Part shown: positions 33,442 through 44,629 of the stretch, piece after piece
Layout: every line of letters starts with the position of its first letter
Position numbering within the stretch: the stretch's first letter is position 1
Assembly: GCA_905215345.1 (NCBI GenBank)
Contig: CAJMPR010000019.1
Coordinates: 13,376-77,375 of the forward strand
Length of the DNA: 64,000 nt
DNA from: an uncultured bacterium
GTDB lineage: Bacteria > Bacteroidota > Bacteroidia > Bacteroidales > Bacteroidaceae
Direction of reading: 5' to 3'
Translations under genes and position numbers: made by a program
Notes under the pieces: model-generated
The model's input: only the letters and a program-made list of their open reading frames with translations
Databases searched by the model: none
What the model was told of the DNA's origin: nothing

Positions 33442-35400
33442 TTAGTATCCCGGATTCTGTTCTGCTTTCTTTTCGTCACCTGTCAGAGCATGACCGTCTT
33501 TTTGGATAGCATCCAGGTAAGTCTGGGGGATAGGACGCAAAGTATGGAAATCTTTAATATTACCAGCAGCTTCAGCATTGAAAGCTTTAACACGGTCAAC
33601 CAAAGTTTCAGTTCTTGCCAAGTCTACCCAACGATGAAACTCGCCGCACAATTCACGAGAACGTTCGTTCAACAGCAGGCACATCATACGGTCATAATCG
33701 GATGTATATCCCAATTTGCTTATAATAGCCTCATCTTCTGCAGGCAAGCTGTGAATATCAGTAATATCCAAATCGGTAGGTGCAATTGTCTTTGCAATGT
33801 TATTGGATTCATAGTATGAATTACCTGTATAATAAGAGTTCACACCGTCATTTTTCCAACCTAAAGCGTTTTCATTATAAGATGCGCCACCATCACAATA
33901 TGCTGAACGGTCTTCACCATCCTTAAAGGCGGCACGTTGACGAAGGTCATTGATATATCCTAAAGCATCGTCATATTTTCCTTGACGAATCAAGACCTCG
34001 GCAGCAATCAGATAAGTTTCACCCAGACGAGCTAGAATACCGTCACGATGCCCCTGCATATCGCCAAGCGCTTCACGAGAACCATCTATGTATTTATTGA
34101 GTGAAGCATAACGAGTTACATCATCATACATAGCAATATCATCCTTACCGTTACGATCCTTCGGATAAGCTACAAATACGGTAGGAATGACCTTGCCAGT
34201 TTTGCTGTCAGTAACTTTTCCACTGAGCTGCATAGCATCGAAACGAGTATCACCCGGACGATTAATAACATACATCACACCTAAATCCCCCAGTTCATAG
34301 CCGGAATCCTTTTTCGGATTATTAACCGCATATTTGGTTTTAAAGCTCTTCCAAAAACGGGAATCATTCACCATATCGTAAACATTATACATATAATAAG
34401 AGGTTCTCAAACGTTGGTATTCACGTCCGCCGGCCAAGTCGCGCTTCATCTGAGGCAAGTTGTTATATACCGACAGGAAGTAAAGATGACAAGGGTTACC
34501 ATTGGCACCTTCGGAAGACTTATCGGAAGAGAATTGTGCGGAAAGAATAATCTCATCCAATTGTTCACTCTTACCATCCGGTTCGGTGAAGTTCCACAAA
34601 TCCGAAAAGTTAGGTGCTAAGCTATGATGGGAAATCACTTCTTTCGCCAAACGTAGAGCTTCGGTCAAGTCATCGTTCTTAGTAGCGCTATTCCATTCAT
34701 TATTGATTTCGCTGGCACGGAATAGATAAGCCTTTGCTAAGAAGTGGGCAGCAGCATCTTTAGTCATCTTTCCCGTCATAGTTGCCTTTTCAGGAAGCAT
34801 GGCATACGCATTCTTCAAATCATCAATAGCTTGCTGCAAAGTAGCTTCGGCTGTGGAACGAGTAAATTCACGCATAGGAGTTGTGCTCGGTTCCAATTTC
34901 AAAGGCACACCGCCATACTGCGAAACCAATTTGAAATAGTTGAAGCCACGCAGGAAGTAAGCTTCACCCATATAGGTTTTCTTGTTTGCACCTGTATAGC
35001 TGTCAGGAGTAATCTTACTTAATAACAAGTTTGCATTATTAATGCCGATGTACATATTATCCCAAAGGCTTTCGGCCATCGTCGTATTGGAGTTGGCAGC
35101 AACAATCTGTGACTGGAAACTTCCGTCATAATTGTTCCATACTTTATTGGAGCCATCGCCACCTACGGTAAACTCGTCCGTACCATAATTAGTGGTAGCA
35201 TATGCCCACTCCTTACCAAAATGGAAACGCAAGTTATAGTAAATACCCGTTGCTAACTGATCAATACCTTCAGGAGTATTGAAATAATCGGTATTTTGTT
35301 GGGTTGTCAGTTCTTCATCCAAAAAATCACTGCAGGAAGTCATAGGGCTTCCTAAAGCCAAGGCTATCAAGCCGAATGTAATACTTTTATATAGTTTCAT
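33442..35400 (-). CDS. SusD/RagB-family nutrient-binding outer-membrane lipoprotein
   Basis: A 652-residue protein that starts with a lipoprotein signal (MKLYKSITFGLIALALGSPM, then TSCSDFLDEE with lipid on Cys23). SusD-type features are AYFLRGFNYFKLVSQYGGVPL, the tetratricopeptide-like region, YLIAAEVLIRQGKYDDALGYIN and the C-terminal RRELCGEFHRWVDL-type block (here LLNERSRELCGEFHRWVDLA). SusD binds a glycan on the cell surface as the lid of a SusC channel. SusC lies 19 bp upstream. No glycoside hydrolase gene is adjacent, so the substrate cannot be inferred; nearby hexuronate genes give only a weak hint. Confidence 0.94.
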   Translation of the reverse strand: MKLYKSITFGLIALALGSPMTSCSDFLDEELTTQQNTDYFNTPEGIDQLATGIYYNLRFHFGKEWAYATTNYGTDEFTVGGDGSNKVWNNYDGSFQSQIVAANSNTTMAESLWDNMYIGINNANLLLSKITPDSYTGANKKTYMGEAYFLRGFNYFKLVSQYGGVPLKLEPSTTPMREFTRSTAEATLQQAIDDLKNAYAMLPEKATMTGKMTKDAAAHFLAKAYLFRASEINNEWNSATKNDDLTEALRLAKEVISHHSLAPNFSDLWNFTEPDGKSEQLDEIILSAQFSSDKSSEGANGNPCHLYFLSVYNNLPQMKRDLAGGREYQRLRTSYYMYNVYDMVNDSRFWKSFKTKYAVNNPKKDSGYELGDLGVMYVINRPGDTRFDAMQLSGKVTDSKTGKVIPTVFVAYPKDRNGKDDIAMYDDVTRYASLNKYIDGSREALGDMQGHRDGILARLGETYLIAAEVLIRQGKYDDALGYINDLRQRAAFKDGEDRSAYCDGGASYNENALGWKNDGVNSYYTGNSYYESNNIAKTIAPTDLDITDIHSLPAEDEAIISKLGYTSDYDRMMCLLLNERSRELCGEFHRWVDLARTETLVDRVKAFNAEAAGNIKDFHTLRPIPQTYLDAIQKDGHALTGDEKKAEQNPGY

Positions 35401-35419
35401 AATCGTTTACTTTTAAGGT

Positions 35420-38400
35420 TTAAAATCCTACATTCAATCCTACTGTAAAACCGCGATTCCAGGTAGATGTCAGATTCTGTGATGCATCCAATTCAAGAAA
35501 ATCGATGTTGGAGAAAATACGTCCCGGATTCTTAGCCTGTACATATACTTTCAGGTTGGACAGGTTCCACTTCTTGACAAGTGTCTGTGGGAAAGTATAT
35601 CCTAAAGAGATATTACGAACCTTCAGGAACGAGCCGTTTTTATAACCCAACATTTGATAGTAGGGATCACCACCTCCATCATCGTGAATAGGTTTCTGAT
35701 ATTCGGCATTTTTGTTGTTTTCGTTATAATAATTAATCTTGCGTTGTGTATAACGTCCGCCTTGCCATTCGCCACCGGTATCTACCATATAATCAAAGCG
35801 GCCATACAACATGATGGAAAGATCAAAATTCTTATAAGAAAATGTATTCGTCATACCTAAAGTCCAGCGGGGACGGGTATGGCCAATTACCACACGGTCA
35901 TTATTCGGATCAATCTTGTCATCACCATTCTGGTCAACCGGACGTGCCATACCTACTTGGAAAGAATGTCCTTTATCATTGAACTTTTTCATCTCGGCCG
36001 CATCTTCTTCTTTCCAAAGACCGGCTGATTCATAACCATAAATTACACCCAGTGCACGACCTATAAACCAGTTATTGTTGATATCATCTTCTTTACCGTT
36101 AGCCAACTCATCAATTTTATCTTTTTGCCAAGCCGCATTGATACTTGTAGACCATTCAAAAGAACGTGTCTTGATATTTACTGTGTTGACAGTAATGTCC
36201 ACACCGACATTAGAGGTCTTACCTACATTGGCATAAGTATTCGTATAACCGTTCAATGAGGGAATAGACATTTCCATCAACAAGTCACTTGTGCGGGAAG
36301 TATAGAAGTCCAAAACTCCGGAGATTCTTCCGTTCAAGACTGAATAGTCTATACCGATATTATACTGTGTGGTCTTTTCCCATGTCAAATCCTGGTTAGC
36401 CATAGCTACATTACCATCTTTGGCAATAGATTCGGAACCCACAAAACCCGGAGTAGATGCAGAACCGAAAGGATAATATACCGGAACAACAGCTCCCTTT
36501 GTCTGATAAGGATCGATAGCAGAGTTACCGGTAACACCGACACCTACACGCAACTTCAACTGGTTAATCCAGCTTACACCTTGCAAGAAGTCTTCTTGGT
36601 CAAGACGCCAACCCAATGCCGCACTAGGGAAGAAAGCCCATTTATTACCGGTGGCAAGCTGTGAAGCACCGTCCCAACGTCCAGATACCGTCAACAGATA
36701 TTTGTTATTATAATCATAGTTCAAACGGAACATATAAGAAAGCAATTGCTTCTCAGTCAAACCGCTATTCCAATCATCCAAAGCAGAGATATTCTTTTTG
36801 CTCAATGCATTCCATTTAGCGCTTGCCAAAGGTATGTTAATAGCAGCCATTGAAGATTCTTCATAATGATACTTGGTAGCACTTTGCAGTAAAGTTGCCC
36901 CGAAAGAGTGCTTACCTATTTCTTTATCATAATAGATTAAGTTATCCAGTGTCCATGAGAAATCAGATTTGTTTGCCAAGCTCGCACGGTTAGTACCTTC
37001 ACGACTTACGGATTTAGCATCTTGAAAGCTACCATTACGATAATAACGGAAATCAGGTCCGAAGTTGAAACGGTATCTAAGTCCTTTCAAAGGAGAAAAT
37101 ATCTCACCCAAATCCAACTGGGCATACAAGCTACCGATAGCGCGGAACATACGGCGTTCATTCTCACTGTAATTCCATTCATCTACAATCGTCTTTACTT
37201 TATCATCACCACCCGGATAGTCGATGCGATTGCCTTCGTCATCATAAGGCACTGCATAAGGATACAAACTGGTAGAAGCTGCATACAAGTTAGATGGTCT
37301 GTCTTTAACCATCTGTCCTACTGCCTGGGCAGAAGAACCGTACTGTTGGTTGCTGAACGTACCATTGATATTCAAACCCATCTTAAACCATTTGGTAGGA
37401 TCCATATCTACGCTGACCTTAGTGGTATAACGAGTATATGACTGGCCTCTGACTGTACCTTCATTATTAAGGTAACCGATAGAAGCATAACCTTTTACTT
37501 TTTCCGAACCACCACTGGCACTCAATGTATGCTCATGAGTAATACCGGTTTGTGTAACCATATCAGCCCAGTCGGTAGTAGGTACTAAAGAACCGTCCCA
37601 GTTACCGCTAGCCCAACCTTTTTCAATATTTTTCCAAGCATAAGGGTCTTTACCGCCATTAAAAATCAAATAGTCACTATCTTTTGTCGGTTGGTCACCT
37701 CTCGGATATTTATTCGGTTCTTTATAGTAGTATGCCCAACGACGCCATTCGATATACTCCGCTGAGTTCATCATTTCAGAATAGTCTTGTTGGTTTTCAA
37801 TGGTAACCGTACCTGAATAATTCAAAGTCATCTTACCTTCCTTACCCGATTTGGTAGTAACCAGAATAACACCATTGGCACCACGCGACCCGTAAATAGC
37901 TGTAGCCGATGCATCTTTCAATACGTCGATTGACTCGATGTCCTGCGGATTCAGAGTTTCAATACCACTGTTGGACATCAAAGGAATACCGTCTACCACA
38001 TAAAGCGGAGTATTGCTAGCACTCAAAGAGCGCACACCACGTACATTGATGGTTCCTACTTCACCCGGACGTTCATTGCTGACAATGTCCACACCGGCGG
38101 CCTTACCCTGCATAGCTTCAAAAGCATTGGCTACCGGACGGGAATTCAGTTCTTCAGATCCTACACGTATCATAGCACCGGTAACATCCGATTTCTTCTG
38201 TACGCCATATCCCACTACGACCACCTCGTCCAACAGTTCATTATCTTCCGTAAGAACCACTTTCATGGTAGTCTTATTTTTTGCCGAGATTTCCTGAGTC
38301 TGATAACCGATGTAACTAATCTGAATAACAGCCTCTGCAGGCACATCATTCAAAGTGAACTTACCATCAATATCGGTAATGATTCCGTTCGTTGTTCCTT

Positions 38401-38542
38401 TAACAAGAACACTGGCACCAATGATTGACTCCCCATTCGGGTCTACTACAACTCCTGTGATTGTTTTGCTTTGCGCGAAGGCACATAAGGTTGCTGCAAA
38501 GCAAAAAAGCACTAATAGTACTTGACGCTTGAGTATACTCAT
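35420..38542 (-). CDS. SusC/RagA-family TonB-linked outer-membrane protein
   Basis: A 1040-residue outer-membrane transporter for the glycan bound by SusD. The start MSILKRQVLLVLFCFAATL gives a signal peptide; a longer form starting 54 nt upstream is less likely. After it come the carboxypeptidase-like domain (ITGVVVDPNGESIIGASVLV), the TonB-box region (LDEVVVVGYGVQKKSDVTGA), the plug (GVRSLSASNTPLYVVDGIPL) and a C-terminal beta-barrel ending in TVGLNVGF. The -7 box at 38646-38639 is about 100 bp upstream. SusD follows 19 bp later. Confidence 0.95.
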   Translation of the reverse strand: MSILKRQVLLVLFCFAATLCAFAQSKTITGVVVDPNGESIIGASVLVKGTTNGIITDIDGKFTLNDVPAEAVIQISYIGYQTQEISAKNKTTMKVVLTEDNELLDEVVVVGYGVQKKSDVTGAMIRVGSEELNSRPVANAFEAMQGKAAGVDIVSNERPGEVGTINVRGVRSLSASNTPLYVVDGIPLMSNSGIETLNPQDIESIDVLKDASATAIYGSRGANGVILVTTKSGKEGKMTLNYSGTVTIENQQDYSEMMNSAEYIEWRRWAYYYKEPNKYPRGDQPTKDSDYLIFNGGKDPYAWKNIEKGWASGNWDGSLVPTTDWADMVTQTGITHEHTLSASGGSEKVKGYASIGYLNNEGTVRGQSYTRYTTKVSVDMDPTKWFKMGLNINGTFSNQQYGSSAQAVGQMVKDRPSNLYAASTSLYPYAVPYDDEGNRIDYPGGDDKVKTIVDEWNYSENERRMFRAIGSLYAQLDLGEIFSPLKGLRYRFNFGPDFRYYRNGSFQDAKSVSREGTNRASLANKSDFSWTLDNLIYYDKEIGKHSFGATLLQSATKYHYEESSMAAINIPLASAKWNALSKKNISALDDWNSGLTEKQLLSYMFRLNYDYNNKYLLTVSGRWDGASQLATGNKWAFFPSAALGWRLDQEDFLQGVSWINQLKLRVGVGVTGNSAIDPYQTKGAVVPVYYPFGSASTPGFVGSESIAKDGNVAMANQDLTWEKTTQYNIGIDYSVLNGRISGVLDFYTSRTSDLLMEMSIPSLNGYTNTYANVGKTSNVGVDITVNTVNIKTRSFEWSTSINAAWQKDKIDELANGKEDDINNNWFIGRALGVIYGYESAGLWKEEDAAEMKKFNDKGHSFQVGMARPVDQNGDDKIDPNNDRVVIGHTRPRWTLGMTNTFSYKNFDLSIMLYGRFDYMVDTGGEWQGGRYTQRKINYYNENNKNAEYQKPIHDDGGGDPYYQMLGYKNGSFLKVRNISLGYTFPQTLVKKWNLSNLKVYVQAKNPGRIFSNIDFLELDASQNLTSTWNRGFTVGLNVGF

Positions 38543-38638
38543 AATGTATAACTCTTCTTTCTTCCTGCTTCTCATAGAATAATACTGGTTTAACAAATAA
38601 TTTAATTAGTTTATTTCTAACACTGTGTTTGATGTGGG

Positions 38639-38646
38639 CAAATGTA
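38639..38646 (-). promoter_or_regulatory. -7 box of susC
   Basis: TACATTTG on the minus strand fits TAnnTTTG; it would give a leader of about 90 nt. Confidence 0.45.
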
Positions 38647-38762
38647 TTCAACTCAAAACAGATATAGAATATCCGTTTTGATACAATTAGTCATTTTTTT
38701 GCTATAAATGACTTTTAGAATAAAAAAAGGCAGCTTTTTTAAATATTATCCGTACGACTTTG

Positions 38763-41543
38763 CTATCCGATAGGCAATATAAACCAGAAACATGATCCTT
38801 TACCCGGTTCACTATCCACACCGATTGTTCCACCCAGTTGCTCTATAATACTTCTGCTTATGGACAATCCCAATCCGGTTCCATGAACAAAGGAATTCAA
38901 CTTGACAAAACGATCAAATATCTCGGCTTGTTTCTCCGGTTCAATACCTATTCCGGTATCGGTGACATAAAAACGTAAATGACTTTCATCTATCTGATCA
39001 TAGCCCAAGCATATGCTACCGGCTGCGGTAAACTTAATTGCATTATTGATAAAGTTGGCTATTACCTGGTTCAAACGGTTGCGGTCACTGACAATGGAAC
39101 ATTCCGGCAAATGACGGTCAAAGATTATTTCAACCCCCGGTTTAGCCTTTATTCGCATGGCACATACAATATCCTCACACAAGAGATTAACATCCAACTC
39201 TCTTTCTACAAAATCAAACGTACCGGCTTCTATTTTCGATAAATCCAGAATATCAGAGATCAGTTGCAGTAACAGTTCATTATTCTCCTCTACGATTGTC
39301 ATATATTGCTTTCTTTCTTCAACATCTTCTTCCTGTACCAGCAAACTCGAAAATCCAACAATCGAATTTAATGGCGTACGTATCTCATGACTCATATTGG
39401 CAAGAAAAGCACTCTTCAAGCGATCAGCCATTTCAGCCTTTTCTTTCGACTCAATCAGTAGCGCTTCCGTTTCTTTCAGTTCGGTAATATCATAGTTTAT
39501 ACCGATAATTTCTATTACACCATTCTCCGGTTCAAACAGATTGACCACTACATTCGTACGTATCCAATTCCATTGGTCTTTCGTTCCCGGATGGAGAACA
39601 CGCATTTCACTTTTAAATGCTTTTTCTTGACCGATACGTGCTTTATGGAAGAAGTCCAACATACGTCTTCTGTCATCCGGATGCATCTTACCATATTCTC
39701 CCACAACATCCGATAAGGGAGTATCTTCATCTTCACCCATATTCTTATACCACTGTTTGATGGCATAGCCCTTCCGATCCAACAGATTCAACTTGGCATA
39801 TCCCACTTTAGCATAATCTGAAATTAGAAGGAAAAAGTTCTCAAAGTCGCAAATGCGGCTTAAAGCGTCAATACGTTCGGTATTATCAATGTTAATCAAA
39901 GCATATCCGGTAAAGCGACCTTTACTGTCGAACACCTTACTTACTTTAGTATATAGATTGATCATACTTTTCTTTGTAGACATGTAGTATCCACCCGTGA
40001 TGTCAAAAGTATAGTCCAGACGAAAATCCAGTTCATCCTCCGTACGTATTCTTTCCGCCAATTGAGGTGATATATTCGGATTATCGAATAAGTTGATTCC
40101 TATTACATCAGCCTTATCGTTTATTCCGAATATCTCCATATCTCTATTGTTAATATCAACCAGCAATCCATTCTTATCGTATATCTCTATGCCGGCAGGT
40201 ATATTGGTAAAGATATTCCTGAATAACTTCTCGCTACGGTCCAGGGCCTGATGTGCTTGCACAGCATCGGTATTGTCCAAATATAGAGCAACCACTTCAT
40301 CCTGTTCCGGAGAAAACACCACAGCACGACAAGTTTTGCCTGTCAATTCGAAGTCTATATCCAGTTCTCTGTAAGAACCGCTATCCAATACCTCAAGAAG
40401 AAATTCTAACTTTTGCGCTACATCATCATAATAGGTAGAAGCAGGCTTATTCATAAACAGCTGCAATGGCTTTCCGATCATATCAGCAAAAATCCGATTG
40501 CCGTCTGTCACCCGATAATCACGAGGTTTCTTTTCACTATCCCGCACAATAGACATCCTTACATATCCCATAGGCATAAAGCGGAATAAGTTGCTCAAAT
40601 AACTCCGTTCGCGTACGGCATCATCCTTATTTTTACGCAGCTCAATACAAATACTGATAATATTTGCCAGAGAATTGAGCCATTGATAATCTTCATTAGA
40701 CCAAACAATGGAACGATCTACTAAGTCGACACCCATATATCCCCACACACAATCATTAGCAACCAACGGGGTCACCATCAGTGAACGAATATTTTGTTTT
40801 GCCAGAATCTCATGTTCTCCATAAGCCATCTCAGGCAAATCTTTCAGCGATTCGAGTAGAATCGGCTTTTGCGACAAAATCTGCGAGGTCCACCAGGGAA
40901 GGCTATCGGTGGATACTCTTTGGAGCATATCTCTTTCAGAGGCCACTCCCGATGCCACCACTTCGTAGGTACAATCCTGATAGCGGTATTCCTTGTCGTA
41001 CTCGAATATATACACGCGTCCTCCATGGAAGAAGTCCAGAATATCTTCCAGTATTTCATAAATGCCGGAAGCTATTTCTTCATCTTTCAAAAAACGAAAG
41101 AGAGAATGCGAAATAGAATTCTGTCGATACAGAAGATTATTCACCCGCCGCATAGCCTGGCTCTCACTCTCATCTACAGGTGCGTCTACACGCTGCAATA
41201 TACCCAGTGCTTTAACGGTTCCATCGGATGCACGCGTCTTCTTGCCTAAACGAGAATACAGCCATACTACACCTTCCGTAGAATAAATGGGAAAAGTCTG
41301 TTCATATACATCCAAATATTCGATAGACATAAACTCGCGGCTGATACGAGCCCGATAATCTTCACGTATCATCTGTCCGAAATCCCTAAAGTCCAGAGTT
41401 TCCCCTTCTAATCCAAGTAGATTGCAAATATATTCAGAACAAAGATACTGCTTTGACGAGAAATCAGCTTCCCACCATCCTATTTTTCCAAGCGCTGACA
41501 GCTCCCTGAAACGTTCAGTATCATCACGATGCATATCGATCAT
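38763..41543 (-). CDS. Soluble PAS/GAF sensor histidine kinase
   Basis: A 926-residue protein with no membrane segments. Its order is PAS-like (residues about 10-120), GAF-like (160-305), PAS-like regions (430-550 and 570-690) and a kinase core: H-box FLANMSHEIRTPLNS with the phosphorylated His near 717, N-box NFINNAIKFT, G1 DTGIGIEP and G2 GTGLGLSI. There is no receiver domain, so a separate response regulator must exist elsewhere. It is divergent from a TonB receptor gene and could control it (inference). A -7 box (41574-41567) lies upstream. Confidence 0.88.
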   Translation of the reverse strand: MIDMHRDDTERFRELSALGKIGWWEADFSSKQYLCSEYICNLLGLEGETLDFRDFGQMIREDYRARISREFMSIEYLDVYEQTFPIYSTEGVVWLYSRLGKKTRASDGTVKALGILQRVDAPVDESESQAMRRVNNLLYRQNSISHSLFRFLKDEEIASGIYEILEDILDFFHGGRVYIFEYDKEYRYQDCTYEVVASGVASERDMLQRVSTDSLPWWTSQILSQKPILLESLKDLPEMAYGEHEILAKQNIRSLMVTPLVANDCVWGYMGVDLVDRSIVWSNEDYQWLNSLANIISICIELRKNKDDAVRERSYLSNLFRFMPMGYVRMSIVRDSEKKPRDYRVTDGNRIFADMIGKPLQLFMNKPASTYYDDVAQKLEFLLEVLDSGSYRELDIDFELTGKTCRAVVFSPEQDEVVALYLDNTDAVQAHQALDRSEKLFRNIFTNIPAGIEIYDKNGLLVDINNRDMEIFGINDKADVIGINLFDNPNISPQLAERIRTEDELDFRLDYTFDITGGYYMSTKKSMINLYTKVSKVFDSKGRFTGYALINIDNTERIDALSRICDFENFFLLISDYAKVGYAKLNLLDRKGYAIKQWYKNMGEDEDTPLSDVVGEYGKMHPDDRRRMLDFFHKARIGQEKAFKSEMRVLHPGTKDQWNWIRTNVVVNLFEPENGVIEIIGINYDITELKETEALLIESKEKAEMADRLKSAFLANMSHEIRTPLNSIVGFSSLLVQEEDVEERKQYMTIVEENNELLLQLISDILDLSKIEAGTFDFVERELDVNLLCEDIVCAMRIKAKPGVEIIFDRHLPECSIVSDRNRLNQVIANFINNAIKFTAAGSICLGYDQIDESHLRFYVTDTGIGIEPEKQAEIFDRFVKLNSFVHGTGLGLSISRSIIEQLGGTIGVDSEPGKGSCFWFILPIG

Positions 41544-41566
41544 ACAATGTATATTAATTTAAGCTA

Positions 41567-41574
41567 CAAAAATA
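41567..41574 (-). promoter_or_regulatory. -7 box of the histidine kinase gene
   Basis: TATTTTTG on the minus strand fits TAnnTTTG, 24 bp upstream of the ATG at 41543. Confidence 0.5.
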
Positions 41575-41766
41575 GAGATAAAACTGTAATAAACAACTTC
41601 AGCTTACTCTTTTTCATCTCTGCGCAACTCTATTAGAAAACAAAAAATACTCTCAAAAAATGCAATAAAGTCGTAATAGATTTGAAAGTTAAACGTATAA
41701 TCCGCGTATTATTGATGTAACAGCGTCTTTTCATCTTTGCAGCGAATTAAGAAACGTATAAAAGAG

Positions 41767-44574
41767 ATGAGCATGAAATTAGATTTAGGAAAAATTTTCT
41801 TCCTTATTTTGTTCCTGACACTTTCTACCATGGCAGTATTGGCAGGAACTATTAAAGGTAATATTACCGACCGGCAAACCAAAGAACCATTGACCGGAGC
41901 TACCATACAAATAGCAGGTACAGCCTTAGGTACTGTTGCTGATATAGAGGGAAACTACGCTCTCGATGTAAAATCCGGCAGTTACACATTAACCATTAAA
42001 TATGTGGGCTACAAAGATATCACAATTAACAATATAAAAGTAAGCAAGGCCGATCAGGTACTGAACTTTGAAATGGAAAGTGACGCACAAGCATTGGGCG
42101 AAGTATCAGTAACAGCCGCCGCAAAAAAAAACAATGAAGTAGCCCTGATACAGGAACAGAAGCGCAGCCTTGTGGTACAAAGCGGTGTATCTGCCCAGCA
42201 GATAGCCAAGACGCAGGATAAAGACGCATCGGAAGTAATCAAACGTGTACCGGGTGTTTCAATTATAGACGAGAAATTTGTTATGGTACGCGGACTATCC
42301 CAACGTTATAATAATGTATGGATGAATGGTAGCGCCGTGCCCAGTTCGGAAGCCGATTCACGCGCTTTCTCATTCGACATTATCCCAAGCTCACAACTGG
42401 ATAATATGGTAATCGTTAAAAGTCCGGCTCCCGAATATCCGGCAGACTTCACCGGTGGTTTTATCTTGATTAACACGAAAGATATGCCGAGTGAAAACGG
42501 TTTCAACATTTCCATAGGTGGAGCAATCAATGACCAAACGCATTTTAAAGATTTCCTGAAAGCAAAAGGTGGCAGTATGGACTGGTTGGCATTCGGCAGT
42601 AGCTTCCGTTCACTGGATGCAGGCATGCAAGGGGCATTGAACATGCACCCCGGCTATGAGAATGGTAATACACCCCGCATCAACATATTAAATAACGGAT
42701 TCAACAATAATTGGAAACTAAAGACCATCAAACCTGTAGGTGACTTGAAGCTGAACATGTCCTACAACCATAAGTGGGAAACCGAGAGCGGACGCACTTA
42801 CGGCATGCTGGCCGCTGTGAATTATAGCAACAGCTATAAAACATATCTTGACATGGAGAACTCACTCTACGGCCCATATGACACCAGTAACGACAAGAAT
42901 GTGCTACTACGCAAAGCCACCGACAACCAATATAGCCATGATGTCCGTTTGGGAGCCATGCTGAACCTTACTTTCCAACCACGTAGCAGTAACCACCGCT
43001 ATGAATTCAAAAACATCTTCAACCAGATAGCCAAAGACCGCTATTCCGACCGCATAGGTTTCAATGCACAACCTGACAACATCAATAATATGGAGTATTA
43101 TTATTCCAGCCGCACTACCTATAACACGCAGTTCACAGGTAAACACACCTTCGACGAGAACCACTTGGACTGGAGCGTAGGCTATGCATATGCCAATCGC
43201 AACCTACCCGACCGCCGCTTGATAGAGCGTACCGACCGTACAGATGAAACAATGGGTATCTACCGTATCAGCCGCGAATTTACAAAATTGGACGAACACA
43301 TCGCTTCAGCCAACGTGAACTATCGCCGCAACTTCCAATTCGGAAATATTGCCCCTACACTGAAAGCCGGACTTTACGGTGAATACCGTACACGTGCCTA
43401 CAACGCCCGAGAGTTTCAATATTCCTGGGATCCGGTGAACGACCTGCCTTCAAACTTCCTATTTGACAATAACGTGCAGAACAACGTACTGATAGACTCC
43501 AATTACGGTCCCAGTAAACTCTACATGCAGGAAGAAGTGAATTACATGAATAACTACGAAGGCAAAAATAGCCAGATGGCAGGTTATATAGGTATCAATG
43601 TGCCTGTGGGAGCCTTCAACTTCTATGCCGGAGCGCGTTACGAATATTCTCGTCAAGAACTTATTATGAATACCAAGCAGTATGAGGAAAGTAAACGCAG
43701 CACTTTCTATGATTATAACGACTTCTTCCCTTCCTTCAACGCTACTTACAAGCTGGATGAAAAGCACCAGTTGCGTCTGGCCTACGGCAAGTCCGTAAAC
43801 CGTCCGGAGTTCCGTGAACTTTCAACCTCCGTATTCTACGACTTCGACCTGGGCAGTGACGTAATGGGTAACTCCAACCTGAAGGCCGCCTATGTGCAGA
43901 ACATCGACCTGCGTTATGAATGGTATCCCAGTAATGGCGAACAAATCTCAGTGGCACTATTCTACAAGCGCTTCGACAACCCCATCGAGTGGACTTATAC
44001 CATGTCGGGTGGCACAGACCCCATCTACTCCTACATCAACGCCAAAGGTGCCAACAACTATGGTATAGAGGTGGATATCCGCAAGAATCTCGACTTCATC
44101 GGCCTAAAAGACTTCAGTCTTTCTTTCAACGGCGCCCTCATCAAGAGCAAAGTAGAGTTTGAGAAAGGAACCAACGACGTAGACCGCCCTATGCAAGGAC
44201 AGTCACCCTACCTGATTAACACAGGACTCTTCTACAGCAACGCAGAAAAAGGCTGGAATGCCGCCGTACTTTACAACCGCATCGGTAAGCGCATCATCGG
44301 CGTGGGTAACCGTTACGGTAATTCTTCCGAAGGCGATGCACGCAACATACCGAACTCCTACGAAATGCCACGCAACAGCATTGACTTATCTGTAGGTAAG
44401 AAATTCGGCAAACTGGAGATAAAAGCATCCGTACGCGACCTGTTGGCCGAGCGATACTACTTTAAACAATTCGAAGATGTAGTAGTAAACGGACAAGCCC
44501 GCACCATTGAAGAAGTGACGCGGAGCTACAAGCCCGGACGGAGTTACAATCTGACAATAGGTTATAGTTTTTAA
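41767..44574 (+). CDS. TonB-dependent outer-membrane receptor, not SusC type
   Basis: A 935-residue receptor. Start MSMKLDLGKIFFLILFLTLS gives a signal peptide; a version starting 10 residues earlier is less likely. It has a carboxypeptidase regulatory-like domain (IKGNITDRQTKEPLTGATIQ), a plug (VIKRVPGVSIIDEKFVMVRG, YNNVWMNGSAVPSSEADSRA) and a barrel ending YNLTIGYSF. It lacks the SusC-specific DGIPL-type signature and is paired with a beta-helix-like lipoprotein, not with SusD. The substrate is unknown. It is divergent from the histidine kinase gene. Confidence 0.88.
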   Translation: MSMKLDLGKIFFLILFLTLSTMAVLAGTIKGNITDRQTKEPLTGATIQIAGTALGTVADIEGNYALDVKSGSYTLTIKYVGYKDITINNIKVSKADQVLNFEMESDAQALGEVSVTAAAKKNNEVALIQEQKRSLVVQSGVSAQQIAKTQDKDASEVIKRVPGVSIIDEKFVMVRGLSQRYNNVWMNGSAVPSSEADSRAFSFDIIPSSQLDNMVIVKSPAPEYPADFTGGFILINTKDMPSENGFNISIGGAINDQTHFKDFLKAKGGSMDWLAFGSSFRSLDAGMQGALNMHPGYENGNTPRINILNNGFNNNWKLKTIKPVGDLKLNMSYNHKWETESGRTYGMLAAVNYSNSYKTYLDMENSLYGPYDTSNDKNVLLRKATDNQYSHDVRLGAMLNLTFQPRSSNHRYEFKNIFNQIAKDRYSDRIGFNAQPDNINNMEYYYSSRTTYNTQFTGKHTFDENHLDWSVGYAYANRNLPDRRLIERTDRTDETMGIYRISREFTKLDEHIASANVNYRRNFQFGNIAPTLKAGLYGEYRTRAYNAREFQYSWDPVNDLPSNFLFDNNVQNNVLIDSNYGPSKLYMQEEVNYMNNYEGKNSQMAGYIGINVPVGAFNFYAGARYEYSRQELIMNTKQYEESKRSTFYDYNDFFPSFNATYKLDEKHQLRLAYGKSVNRPEFRELSTSVFYDFDLGSDVMGNSNLKAAYVQNIDLRYEWYPSNGEQISVALFYKRFDNPIEWTYTMSGGTDPIYSYINAKGANNYGIEVDIRKNLDFIGLKDFSLSFNGALIKSKVEFEKGTNDVDRPMQGQSPYLINTGLFYSNAEKGWNAAVLYNRIGKRIIGVGNRYGNSSEGDARNIPNSYEMPRNSIDLSVGKKFGKLEIKASVRDLLAERYYFKQFEDVVVNGQARTIEEVTRSYKPGRSYNLTIGYSF

Positions 44575-44629
44575 ACATATAAGAGACTAACTGACAACAT
44601 TAGAAATTGAATCCTAAAACAAACGAAGT